Source: Crocinitomicaceae bacterium
Lineage (GTDB): Bacteria; Bacteroidota; Bacteroidia; Flavobacteriales_D; Crocinitomicaceae
Length of the DNA: 10,588 nucleotides
Assembly: GCA_027084145.1 (NCBI GenBank)
Contig: JALWLM010000450.1
Span: 1 to 10,588, forward strand
Reading direction: 5' to 3'
The notes below the pieces were generated by a model. The model was not told the DNA's origin, did no database searches, and was given only the letters and a program-made list of their open reading frames with translations. Position 1 is the stretch's first letter, and each line of letters starts with the position of its first letter. This document shows positions 1 to 6,883 of the stretch, in pieces. A program made the translations under genes and the position numbers.

Positions 1-547
1 GTTTAGACTTCCATACTTTTTGAAATTCAGTACCATATCGAACTCCGGACAGGTCTATTTTTTTCAATGTCCCTATCTTTGCTAATCCGCTAGGCAAATG
101 AGAAACAGGTGTATAATACAAATCCAAATAAACCAAATTTTTCATAAATTCTATACATTCGGGGATTTGAGTGAATGTATTTCTACCCATTCTTAAAAAT
201 CGAACATTTTCCATTCGGCACAATACCACAGGAAATATTTCAAAACGATTTTTTTCCAAATTCAGATCTTCCAGTTGTTTAAATTCTGAAAGAAAACCGG
301 GTAACTTTTTAAGACGGTTTTTCTTTAAATTCAAAAGTCTGAGATATTTGAAATTTCGCAACTCATCCGGTAAGCTTGTCAACTTCATTTTTTCAAAAGA
401 AATACCGTAAATCGTATCGGGATTAAGCTTTTTACCTTGTAGCTTCTCCCAATGATAGGTTGAAATTTCTTTCAATGAATATTCTTGAGAAAAAACACTA
501 AATACACTAAAAGTGATTAGAAAAATAAGTTCGAATTTTAGCTTCAT
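1..547 (-). CDS. Secreted leucine-rich-repeat protein, 3' end cut by window edge
   Basis: The frame is open from ATG at 547 to the left edge without a stop (182 residues visible). Residues 1-20 look like a Sec signal peptide: basic MKLK, a hydrophobic stretch, then VFS before Gln21. From about residue 59 there are leucine-rich repeats with an exact 23-residue period: the L/I/F-P pair recurs at 59, 82, 105, 128 and 151, and the central element reads like LRLLNLKKNRL or LEDLNLEKNRF. Such repeats form a curved protein-binding solenoid. The function and partner are unknown; the protein is probably periplasmic or at the cell surface. The start lies inside ribF, overlapping it by 41 bp in another frame, and the signal peptide right after this ATG supports it. 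It is probably co-transcribed with ribF. Any C-terminal sorting domain would lie outside the window. Confidence 0.85.
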   Translation of the reverse strand, partial: MKLKFELIFLITFSVFSVFSQEYSLKEISTYHWEKLQGKKLNPDTIYGISFEKMKLTSLPDELRNFKYLRLLNLKKNRLKKLPGFLSEFKQLEDLNLEKNRFEIFPVVLCRMENVRFLRMGRNTFTQIPECIEFMKNLVYLDLYYTPVSHLPSGLAKIGTLKKIDLSGVRYGTEFQKVWKSK

Positions 548-1451
548 CTTCTTCCAATTGTTCTCTTAAATCTAAAAGAGAATCGAATTTTTTTTCTTCA
601 CGGAACCGTTTTAAAACTTGTACCGTAACATAAGTATCGTATAGACTGCCTGAAAAATCAAACAAATGAACTTCAACGCTCAAGTCATCTTTAAAAGAGT
701 TGATGGATGGTTTTTCACCGATATTCATCATTCCTTCATATAATATTCCGTCTTGAAGAAGTACATTTACAGCATAAACACCTTTTTTCGGAATTAATTT
801 CATATCACTTCCCACATCAATATTCGCTGTTGGAAATGAAAGGTTTCTCCCTATTGCTTGTCCGGGAACAACTTTACCATATAGTTCAAAAGGTTCTCCC
901 AAATACTTTGCAGCCAACTCCATATCTCCTTCTGCAATTGCCCTTCGAATTTTCGTTGAGCTCACTTTCACATTGTCTATATCTTGAGCGGGAATTTCCA
1001 CCACTTCAAAATCATAAGTGTCACAAATTTCTTTTAAGAATTCAATATTTCCTTCTCTATTTTTTCCGAATTGATGATCATATCCAATAACCAGTTTTTT
1101 CACATGAATTTTGTTTACTAAATAATCACGAACAAAGGATAAAGCGCTTAATTTGGCAAACTCTTCAGAGAAAGGATAAACAACTAGGTTTTGAAGTCCC
1201 ATTCTGCGAAGTTTATCTATTTTTTCTGTTTGTGTTTGAATGAGTTTCAATTCATGTGACTCAGGGTACAATACAACTCTAGGATGTGGATAGAAAGTAA
1301 ACAAAACGGATTCTCCCCCTATTTTTTTCGCTTCATCATTTAATTGTTCTATGATTTTTTGATGCCCGATGTGCACACCGTCAAAAGTCCCGATTGTGAG
1401 TACAGGATTTTGAATGTTTTGTACAAATTCAAGGCCGTTGTATACTTTCAT
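507..1451 (-). CDS. ribF: Bifunctional riboflavin kinase / FAD synthetase
   Basis: This cytosolic enzyme phosphorylates riboflavin to FMN and then adenylylates FMN to FAD. The 314 residues match the usual length. The N-terminal nucleotidyltransferase (FAD synthetase) domain shows GTFDGVHIGH at 21-30, the family segment around YDHQFGKNREG (124-134) and SSTKIR at 164-169. The C-terminal riboflavin kinase domain starts near 185 and shows GRNLSFPTANID (201-212) with the Pro-Thr-Ala-Asn nucleotide/metal-binding motif, the NIG turn at 243-245, and Glu260 in the VEVHLFDF strand, the expected position of the catalytic acid. It lies 43 bp downstream of sufD on the same strand. A promoter-like TTTG-19 bp-TATTTTTG sits in that gap, so it can be expressed apart from the SUF genes. 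Its 3' end overlaps the LRR gene. Confidence 0.96.
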   Translation of the reverse strand: MKVYNGLEFVQNIQNPVLTIGTFDGVHIGHQKIIEQLNDEAKKIGGESVLFTFYPHPRVVLYPESHELKLIQTQTEKIDKLRRMGLQNLVVYPFSEEFAKLSALSFVRDYLVNKIHVKKLVIGYDHQFGKNREGNIEFLKEICDTYDFEVVEIPAQDIDNVKVSSTKIRRAIAEGDMELAAKYLGEPFELYGKVVPGQAIGRNLSFPTANIDVGSDMKLIPKKGVYAVNVLLQDGILYEGMMNIGEKPSINSFKDDLSVEVHLFDFSGSLYDTYVTVQVLKRFREEKKFDSLLDLREQLEEDEAKIRTYFSNHF

Positions 1452-1468
1452 TATATTATTCTACTCGT

Positions 1469-1499
1469 CAAAAATAAGAAAGTCAAAATAGAAATCAAA
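1469..1499 (-). promoter_or_regulatory. Promoter of ribF, Bacteroidota type
   Basis: On the minus strand, TTTG (1499-1496) is followed after 19 bp by TATTTTTG (1476-1469). This is an exact match to the Bacteroidota -33/-7 pattern TTTG and TAnnTTTG. The -33 box overlaps the sufD stop codon. Transcription would start near 1463, giving a leader of about 12 nt before the ribF ATG. The spacing and both boxes equal those before the SUF operon. A chance match is possible in AT-rich DNA. Confidence 0.6.
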
Positions 1500-2751
1500 T
1501 ATTTTGATGAAAACGAGCTGAAATAATTTTATCAATGAAAGTTCTAATGTTTTCATTCTGCACCATATCCAGCACCTCATCAATAAATGCAGCAATCAAA
1601 AGTTCTCTTGCCGAATCTTCCGAAATACCCCTTGTCCGAAGATAAAAAACCGCTTCTTCATCTAATTGTCCGGTTGTAGAACCATGCGAACATTTTACAT
1701 CATCGGCATAAATTTCCAACTCCGGTTTTGAATTGACCGTTGCATAATCTGACATTAAAACATTTCCATTAGACTGAAAAGCATTGATTTTTTGTGCGTC
1801 TTGTCGAACAAATACTTTCCCGTTAAACACAGCAGTTCCTTTATCGTAAATTACTCCTTTGTAAAGCTCATTTGAATTACAATGTGCTACTTGATGGTCA
1901 ACAACCGTGTGATTATCTACATGCTGTTTCCCTTTTAACAAATAAGCTCCGTTTAAATTACTTTCACAATTTTCACCTTTTACTTCAAAGTTTAAATTGT
2001 TACGGACCAAAGCACCATTTAATGTTATCGTATTGATTGTAAATTGTGAATTCTTTTTTTGCCGGATGTTTTCCGTTGAAATATGGAAGGTTTCCTCATC
2101 TTCAAATTGTATTTTATCTACGTGAAGTTTTGATTGCTCCTCCATCTTAAAATCCACAACGATATTGGACAGTTTTGTTTTTCCTCCTTCACTAAATTCT
2201 CCTAAAATAAGCTGTCCTTCGGAAAAACGTTCATTTTTCACCAATACCCTAAAGTTGGAAATGGTATTTTCTCCTTTTATGATATGTAATATCTGAACAG
2301 GTGTTTTTACTTGATTTTTTTCTTTAAAAACAAGCTCTACTCCATCACATAGATATTTCGTGTTGATTGCTGTGAACAATGCCCCCTCAATCGTTGCTTG
2401 TAACGGCGGTAAGGCTTCTTTTTCGGATAGAATTTTAAACTCTACTCCTGACGGTTTGTTTTTAGAAGACAAATCTTCATTAAAAAAACCGTTGACAAAG
2501 ACCAACGTAAAAGCATCTTGATCTATGACAAAAGATGTAATGTCTCCAATTTCTTCTTTTTGCTGAATATACTTGGGTTTAGTTAACTTTGTTAATCTTG
2601 TATATTTCCAATATTCATTTTTTGTTGTAGGAATAATTGCTTGTTCACACACTTTTTCCGCCAAAGCCCTATCCTTCGAATCAACATTTATTTCGGTTGT
2701 TGTTAGATTTTGATAAAAATCCGACTTCTTTTTTTCGGTGGTTGTTGTCAT
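1495..2751 (-). CDS. sufD: SUF iron-sulfur scaffold subunit SufD
   Basis: SufD is the non-catalytic partner of SufB in the SufBC2D scaffold, where [Fe-S] clusters are built in the cytosol before transfer to apoproteins. At 418 residues it is of normal length. An N-terminal helical part carries the NEYWKYT segment (45-51). A long right-handed beta-helix core follows. The conserved C-terminal SufBD region has CSHGSTTGQLDEEAVFYL (354-371), and His356 there corresponds to the cluster-assembly His360 of E. coli SufD. The C-terminal helices resemble those of SufB (RGISEDSARELLIAAF), as expected for paralogues. It starts 10 bp after sufC and is the last SUF gene here; no sufS or sufE follows. Confidence 0.95.
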   Translation of the reverse strand: MTTTTEKKKSDFYQNLTTTEINVDSKDRALAEKVCEQAIIPTTKNEYWKYTRLTKLTKPKYIQQKEEIGDITSFVIDQDAFTLVFVNGFFNEDLSSKNKPSGVEFKILSEKEALPPLQATIEGALFTAINTKYLCDGVELVFKEKNQVKTPVQILHIIKGENTISNFRVLVKNERFSEGQLILGEFSEGGKTKLSNIVVDFKMEEQSKLHVDKIQFEDEETFHISTENIRQKKNSQFTINTITLNGALVRNNLNFEVKGENCESNLNGAYLLKGKQHVDNHTVVDHQVAHCNSNELYKGVIYDKGTAVFNGKVFVRQDAQKINAFQSNGNVLMSDYATVNSKPELEIYADDVKCSHGSTTGQLDEEAVFYLRTRGISEDSARELLIAAFIDEVLDMVQNENIRTFIDKIISARFHQNI

Positions 2752-2761
2752 TTCCGGGAGC

Positions 2762-3535
2762 TTAATTGTTTACCAAATCATGTTTTATCCAATCGTATCC
2801 TTTTTCTTCTAATTCCAAAGCCAAGTCCTTTCCTCCGGTTTTAACAATTTTACCATCATACAATACATGGACAAAATCAGGCACAATATAATCTAATAAG
2901 CGTTGGTAATGAGTGATTACCATAATCGCATTTTCATCTGATCTGAGTTTATTCACTCCGTTTGCTACAATTCTTAATGCATCAATATCCAATCCTGAAT
3001 CTGTTTCATCTAAAATAGCCAGTTTAGGATTCAACATGGCCATTTGGAAAATTTCATTTTTCTTTTTTTCTCCTCCGGAGAACCCTTCATTTACGCTTCG
3101 AGATGCTAATTTTGCATCTAGTTCCACAATCTTGGATTTTTCTCTTACCAAAGCCATAAATTCTTTTGCAGAAATCGGGGTCTCTCCTTTGTGCTCTCTT
3201 ATTTCATTTAATGCTGTTCTCAAAAAATTAATATTCGACACCCCCGGTATTTCTATCGGATATTGAAAAGCTAAAAATAAACCTTCTCTTGCTCTTTCTT
3301 CCGGAGATAACTCTAATAAATTCACTCCGTCAAATAAAACCTCTCCTTCCGTTACTTCATATTCTTCCCTTCCTGCCAACACCGATGCTAAAGTACTTTT
3401 CCCTGCTCCATTAGGCCCCATAATTGCGTGAACCTCTCCTGCATTAATCGTTAGGGTTAATCCTTTCAAAATTTCTTTACCATCAATCGATGCGTGTAAA
3501 TTTTTTATTTCTATTATTTTTTTCTTCTGTGTCAT
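2762..3535 (-). CDS. sufC: SUF ABC-type ATPase SufC
   Basis: SufC is the soluble ABC ATPase of the SufBC2D complex. Two copies bind SufB and SufD, and ATP binding drives the conformational change that opens the SufB-SufD interface for cluster assembly. All motifs are present in 257 residues: Walker A GPNGAGKST (40-48), Q-loop Gln91, signature FSGGEKKKNE (152-161), which is the SufC-specific form, Walker B LAILDE (172-177) with D-loop SGLD, and the switch His209 in ITHYQR. There are no membrane segments, so it is not a transporter ATPase. It is separated from both sufB and sufD by 10 bp, which indicates one transcript. Confidence 0.97.
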   Translation of the reverse strand: MTQKKKIIEIKNLHASIDGKEILKGLTLTINAGEVHAIMGPNGAGKSTLASVLAGREEYEVTEGEVLFDGVNLLELSPEERAREGLFLAFQYPIEIPGVSNINFLRTALNEIREHKGETPISAKEFMALVREKSKIVELDAKLASRSVNEGFSGGEKKKNEIFQMAMLNPKLAILDETDSGLDIDALRIVANGVNKLRSDENAIMVITHYQRLLDYIVPDFVHVLYDGKIVKTGGKDLALELEEKGYDWIKHDLVNN

Positions 3536-3545
3536 GATTTTATTT

Positions 3546-4994
3546 TTATCCTACCGAACCTTCCAAACTTATTGTTAATAATTTTTGTGCTTCCACTGCA
3601 AACTCCATGGGTAATTGATTAAGCACTTCTTTACAGTATCCGTTAACAATCATACTAATTGCTTTCTCTTCACTAATTCCTCTTTGTAAACAGTAAAAAA
3701 TCTGATCTTCTCCTATTTTAGAAGTGGTTGCCTCATGTTCTATTTTCGCTGTTTTATTTTTACACTCGATATAAGGGAACGTATGTGCCCCACATTTATC
3801 TGTCATCAACAATGAATCACATTGAGAAAAATTTCTTGCATGATCTGCCGAAGCATGAACTTGAACTAATCCTCTGTAAGAATTTTGAGACTTCCCTGCG
3901 GAAATTCCCTTTGAAATAATCGTACTTTTGGTATTCTTACCGAGGTGAATCATTTTTGTTCCCGTATCGGCTTGCTGATAATTATTCGTTACCGCTACAG
4001 AATAGAATTCACCAACAGAATTGTCTCCTTTCAATATACATGATGGATATTTCCATGTTACTGCAGAACCTGTTTCCACTTGTGTCCATGAAATTTTTGC
4101 ATTTCTCTCACAAATTCCCCGCTTCGTCACAAAATTGTAAACTCCTCCCTTTCCATCTTTATCTCCCGGATACCAGTTTTGAACAGTAGAATATTTGATT
4201 TCCGCATTATCCTTTGCGATAAGTTCCACCACTGCCGCATGTAGTTGATTTTCATCTCGTTGAGGTGCTGTACAGCCTTCTAAATAAGAGACATAAGAAC
4301 CTTCATCCGCAACCACTAATGTTCGTTCAAATTGTCCTGTTCCCGATTCATTAATACGAAAATAAGTAGATAGCTCCATCGGACATTTTACTCCTTTGGG
4401 AATATAACAAAATGAACCATCTGTAAATACCGCGGAATTTAATGCTGCATAAAAATTATCGGTCATTGGTACAACCGTTCCCAAGTGTTCTTTAACTAAT
4501 TCGGGATATTCTTGCACAGCCTCTGAAAAAGAGCAAAATATAATTCCTAATTCTTTTAGCTTCTCTTTAAATGATGTTGCCACTGAAACAGAATCCATAA
4601 CGAAATCCACAGCTACCCCCGTCAACCTTTTTTGTTCTTCCATGGAGATTCCGAGTTTTTTCATTGTTTCTTTCAACTCAGGCTCAACATCATCCCAACT
4701 CTCATATTTTTTCTTTTGTTTTGGAGCAGCATAATAAATAATCTCATCAAACTTTGGCTTCTCATATTCTACGTGAGCCCATTCGGGTTCTACCATGTTC
4801 TTCCAAACACGGTATGCTTTTAATCGATATTCTAAAAGCCATTCCGGTTCTTCTTTTTTCTTAGAAATTAATCGGATAATGTCTTCATTAAGACCTTTGG
4901 GGATCTTATCACTTTCAATATCTGTTGTGAACCCAAATTTATATTCCTGCTGTTCCAGGTCTTTTGCTAAATCGTCTTCCGTATAATTTGCCAT
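3546..4994 (-). CDS. sufB: SUF iron-sulfur scaffold subunit SufB
   Basis: SufB is the main scaffold of the SufBC2D complex; it receives persulfide sulfur and holds the nascent cluster at its interface with SufD. The protein has 482 residues (E. coli SufB has 495). The C-terminal part is very close to the family: FSQCDSLL, CGAHTFPYIECKN, EHEATTSKIGEDQ and FYCLQRGISEEKAISMI. Counting back from the shared C-terminus, Cys392 (in SQCDSL) corresponds to the essential E. coli Cys405, and Glu421 (EHEATT) to Glu434. It lies 9 bp after the A-type carrier gene and 10 bp before sufC. Confidence 0.97.
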   Translation of the reverse strand: MANYTEDDLAKDLEQQEYKFGFTTDIESDKIPKGLNEDIIRLISKKKEEPEWLLEYRLKAYRVWKNMVEPEWAHVEYEKPKFDEIIYYAAPKQKKKYESWDDVEPELKETMKKLGISMEEQKRLTGVAVDFVMDSVSVATSFKEKLKELGIIFCSFSEAVQEYPELVKEHLGTVVPMTDNFYAALNSAVFTDGSFCYIPKGVKCPMELSTYFRINESGTGQFERTLVVADEGSYVSYLEGCTAPQRDENQLHAAVVELIAKDNAEIKYSTVQNWYPGDKDGKGGVYNFVTKRGICERNAKISWTQVETGSAVTWKYPSCILKGDNSVGEFYSVAVTNNYQQADTGTKMIHLGKNTKSTIISKGISAGKSQNSYRGLVQVHASADHARNFSQCDSLLMTDKCGAHTFPYIECKNKTAKIEHEATTSKIGEDQIFYCLQRGISEEKAISMIVNGYCKEVLNQLPMEFAVEAQKLLTISLEGSVG

Positions 4995-5003
4995 AACTTT
5001 TTA

Positions 5004-5327
5004 CTAAACAGAGAAAGATTCTCCACATCCACATGTTCTATCTGCATTTGGATTATTAAAAACAAAACCTTTTCCATTAAGTCCTCCGGAATAATCTAAA
5101 GTTGTTCCTATTAAATACAAATAGCTTTTTTTATCTACAACGACTTTTATACCATTGTTTTCTATCTCCTTATCTCCCTCTTTAATCTCATTGTCAAAAG
5201 ATAATTGATACATCAATCCGGAGCAACCTCCTCCTTCTACCCCTACACGGATAAAATACCCCTCTTTTCCTTCTTCTTTCATTAGCTGTAAAGCTTTTTC
5301 TTTTGCTGTATCTGTAACTTGAATCAT
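5004..5327 (-). CDS. sufA: A-type iron-sulfur carrier (HesB/IscA/SufA family)
   Basis: This small cytosolic carrier accepts Fe-S clusters from the scaffold and passes them to target enzymes. It has 107 residues, the family's normal length. The three ligand cysteines are present: Cys35 in GGGCSGLMY and Cys99/Cys101 in the C-terminal TCGCGESF. The loop GTTLDYSGGLNGKGFVFNNPNA is typical. It is the first gene of the SUF operon, 9 bp before sufB, with a clear promoter 46-76 bp upstream of its ATG. Flavobacterial copies are often simply named iscA-like or HesB/IscA; sufA is given here because of the SUF context, and sequence alone does not separate SufA from IscA or ErpA. Confidence 0.92.
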   Translation of the reverse strand: MIQVTDTAKEKALQLMKEEGKEGYFIRVGVEGGGCSGLMYQLSFDNEIKEGDKEIENNGIKVVVDKKSYLYLIGTTLDYSGGLNGKGFVFNNPNADRTCGCGESFSV

Positions 5328-5372
5328 ATCTTTTTTTCTTTATTTAGACTAAATCCAAATAATTTTATGATG

Positions 5373-5403
5373 CAAAAATACCAAATTTATGGTATTGCAC
5401 AAA
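5373..5403 (-). promoter_or_regulatory. Promoter of the SUF operon, Bacteroidota type
   Basis: On the minus strand, TTTG (5403-5400) is followed after exactly 19 bp by TATTTTTG (5380-5373). Both match the Bacteroidota -33 and -7 elements. Transcription would begin near 5367, leaving a leader of about 40 nt before the sufA-like ATG at 5327. The spacer contains an inverted repeat that also covers the start of the -7 box, which would suit repression. The 96-bp gap to the upstream exonuclease gene also argues for an independent transcript. Confidence 0.7.
5377..5396. repeat. Inverted repeat inside the SUF promoter, candidate operator
   Basis: The arms AATACCA (5377-5383) and TGGTATT (5390-5396) are perfect 7-bp inverted repeats separated by 6 bp. 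They fill most of the spacer between the -33 and -7 boxes and overlap the first four bases of the -7 box. This position is typical of a repressor site. It does not resemble the classic Fur box. A weak terminator for the upstream exonuclease gene is the alternative, since T residues follow the stem on the minus strand, but the stem is AT-rich and short. Confidence 0.45.
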
Positions 5404-5423
5404 AGAAACAGAACAATTATTTA

Positions 5424-6155
5424 TTAGGAATTGCTAAATACGACCTCTTCATCTTCCACTAATGCTTCACCTCTCATTTTTAAAAATAATTGAATCAGCG
5501 CCACAACATCTTTTTCGCAATAAGTTTTGATGCGTTCCAATCCATTTTCTTCTTCATAATAAACCCTTGCGACATCTGCTCCTGAGATATCATCTTTCGG
5601 CGTAGGTATATTGAAAACATGGCAAAGCAATGCTAAAGAGGTAAATGCTTTAAAATCGCCAAACTTCCATAATTCCATAGTGTCAATATGCGCGATTTCC
5701 CATGGTTTTTTTCCTGCAATATCCAAAATATTGGGTAACTCTATTCCATGAATCAACATTCTTCTACAGATATACGGAAAGTCAAACTCTTTTGCATTAT
5801 GACCGCACAAAATACTTGAACTATCCGAATAATTATCTTCCAACAATTGCTTGAATTGTCTTAACAAAGTTTCCTCATCATCTCCGTAGAATGACTTTAA
5901 TCTTATTTGTTTTCCCGTCACTTTTTCATTTACAAATCCAACGGATATACATATAATTTTACCGAATTCTGCATAGATGCTTGCTCTTTCATTATATATT
6001 TCTTCTATTGTTTTCTCATCATTTTGCAAGAATCTTGTTTTTGAAGAAAACAATTCTTTGGTCTTTTCATCTGCATCTTGAAACTTATATATTTGAGGCA
6101 CTGTCTCAATATCTAAAAAAAGTATCTTTCGAAGTGGGAGTTTTTTTAACATCAT
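5424..6155 (-). CDS. DEDDy-type 3'-5' exonuclease (PolB-exonuclease-like)
   Basis: The protein has the RNase H-like exonuclease fold with the DEDDy catalytic set: motif I FLDIETVPQ with Asp15 and Glu17, motif II GHNAKEFDFPYICRRM with Asp125, and motif III YCEKDVVAL with Tyr212 and Asp216 (YxxxD). These residues bind two metal ions that hydrolyse the 3'-terminal nucleotide of DNA or RNA. At 243 residues it is a stand-alone exonuclease of the family described as related to the exonuclease domain of DNA polymerase B; there is no polymerase domain. The substrate in the cell is not known. Two adjacent ATG codons (6155, 6152) are possible starts. It lies 20 bp after the DUF1287 gene and is probably co-transcribed with it. 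Confidence 0.88.
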   Translation of the reverse strand: MMLKKLPLRKILFLDIETVPQIYKFQDADEKTKELFSSKTRFLQNDEKTIEEIYNERASIYAEFGKIICISVGFVNEKVTGKQIRLKSFYGDDEETLLRQFKQLLEDNYSDSSSILCGHNAKEFDFPYICRRMLIHGIELPNILDIAGKKPWEIAHIDTMELWKFGDFKAFTSLALLCHVFNIPTPKDDISGADVARVYYEEENGLERIKTYCEKDVVALIQLFLKMRGEALVEDEEVVFSNS

Positions 6156-6175
6156 AACTCTTATTTTTCTATTAT

Positions 6176-6760
6176 TTATTTTTTATAACGATAATGTCCG
6201 ATTATTTTAAAATCAAAGAGCATATCCTCTATGACTTGTCCATTACCAATATTATGAATGATTAAAGGTCTTTGATTGTTTTCCGCTTTTTTGTTTGAAA
6301 CAATACCGATATGGGTTACCCCTCCTCCTAAATCCCAACAAACAACATCTCCCGGATGATAACCTTTAGGATTCTGTGTAATAGGTAAAACCCTGCCATA
6401 TCTTGTAAAAAAAGTCATCAGATTCGGGACACGCCTATGATCTATATTTTTATCAGGTTTTGATAGCCTCCAATATTTCGGATATTTATCAAAATGAGAA
6501 GTCATGTCTTCGTGGACTTCCTTCTGTAAATCAATTCCGACTCTTCGATAAGCTCTAATAATTACATCGGTACAAACACCCCTATCCGAAGGGACGTCTC
6601 CATTAGGGTAATCAAGTTTAAAGTAAGAAGGATCGTATACGACATGTTGTGATGTGAGTGACAAAGCTTCATCCGCCAATTTTATATAGAAATCATCTTG
6701 CCCGGACACCGAGGCGGCAATTAGTAAGCAGGTAATAAAACTTATGAATTTCAACTTCAT
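6176..6760 (-). CDS. Secreted DUF1287 (YijF-like) protein, NlpC/P60-like fold
   Basis: Residues 1-20 form a signal peptide (MKLK, a hydrophobic core, then ASVSG before Gln21), so the protein is exported. The rest fits the DUF1287 family almost end to end: DVPSDRGVCTDVIIRAYR (55-72), SKPDKNIDHRRVPNL (100-114) and GDVVCWDLGGGVTHIGIVS (137-155). The arrangement of Cys63, His150 and a later polar residue (His169 or Asn170 in IIHNIGNG) resembles the Cys-His triad of NlpC/P60 and related papain-like amidases, which suggests a cell-wall or amide-cleaving role. That activity is inference, because the family is annotated only as a domain of unknown function. It is first in a two-gene unit with the exonuclease, with no obvious functional link. 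Confidence 0.87.
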   Translation of the reverse strand: MKLKFISFITCLLIAASVSGQDDFYIKLADEALSLTSQHVVYDPSYFKLDYPNGDVPSDRGVCTDVIIRAYRRVGIDLQKEVHEDMTSHFDKYPKYWRLSKPDKNIDHRRVPNLMTFFTRYGRVLPITQNPKGYHPGDVVCWDLGGGVTHIGIVSNKKAENNQRPLIIHNIGNGQVIEDMLFDFKIIGHYRYKK

Positions 6761-6800
6761 TGCATTCTTATTAAAATATATTTATCCATTTCTTATCGTT

Positions 6801-6814
6801 AAAATAATTATTTT
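6801..6814. repeat. Perfect 14-bp A/T palindrome in the divergent promoter region
   Basis: AAAATAATTATTTT reads the same on both strands. It overlaps the weak -33-like element of the leftward DUF1287 gene, so it could be a regulator site. It consists only of A and T in AT-rich DNA, so chance is a serious alternative. Confidence 0.3.
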
Positions 6815-6868
6815 TATCATTATTCTCACAATTATTTCTTTAAATCATCGTATTTTTCATTACTAGTG

Positions 6869-6876
6869 TATCTTTG
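6869..6876 (+). promoter_or_regulatory. -7 box for the dCMP deaminase operon
   Basis: TATCTTTG matches the Bacteroidota -7 consensus TAnnTTTG. No good TTTG is found 19-21 bp upstream, so only half of the promoter is recognisable. Transcription would start near 6882. This makes the upstream ATG at 6866 impossible as a start for this transcript and leaves ATG 6884 (almost leaderless) or ATG 6893 (leader of about 11 nt). Confidence 0.5.
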
Positions 6877-6883
6877 TAAGCAA

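Larger units (their letters stand above)
6761..6883. promoter_or_regulatory. Divergent intergenic region between DUF1287 and dCMP deaminase genes
   Basis: This very AT-rich stretch separates the leftward and rightward gene blocks. Leftward, a weak promoter for DUF1287 may be TTTT (6804-6801), 20 bp, TATATTTT (6780-6773), each close to but not matching consensus. Rightward, the TATCTTTG box (6869-6876) precedes the dCMP deaminase gene. A perfect 14-bp palindrome of A and T (6801-6814) lies between them. No RNA gene or further coding sequence is visible. Confidence 0.5.

Noticed and set aside
171..410. Plus-strand open frame of 79 codons at the left end
   Set aside because: It lies antisense to the LRR gene, which has a signal peptide and regular repeats; the plus-strand product is Phe/Arg/Ser-rich and looks like a shadow frame.
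707..1090. Plus-strand open frame of 127 codons inside ribF
   Set aside because: It is antisense to well-conserved RibF motifs and its product has no recognisable domain.
2913..3266. Plus-strand open frame of 117 codons inside sufC
   Set aside because: It is antisense to the SufC signature and Walker B region and is Ser/Phe/Ile-rich without any motif.
5377..5396. Reading the SUF-promoter inverted repeat as a terminator for the exonuclease gene
   Set aside because: The stem is only 7 bp and AT-rich, and it sits exactly between well-matched -33 and -7 boxes, so an operator fits better.
6806..6824. Stretch resembling a Fur box (about 14 of 19 positions on the minus strand)
   Set aside because: Most matches are A or T in an AT-rich gap, and neither neighbouring gene has an iron link; a chance match is likely.
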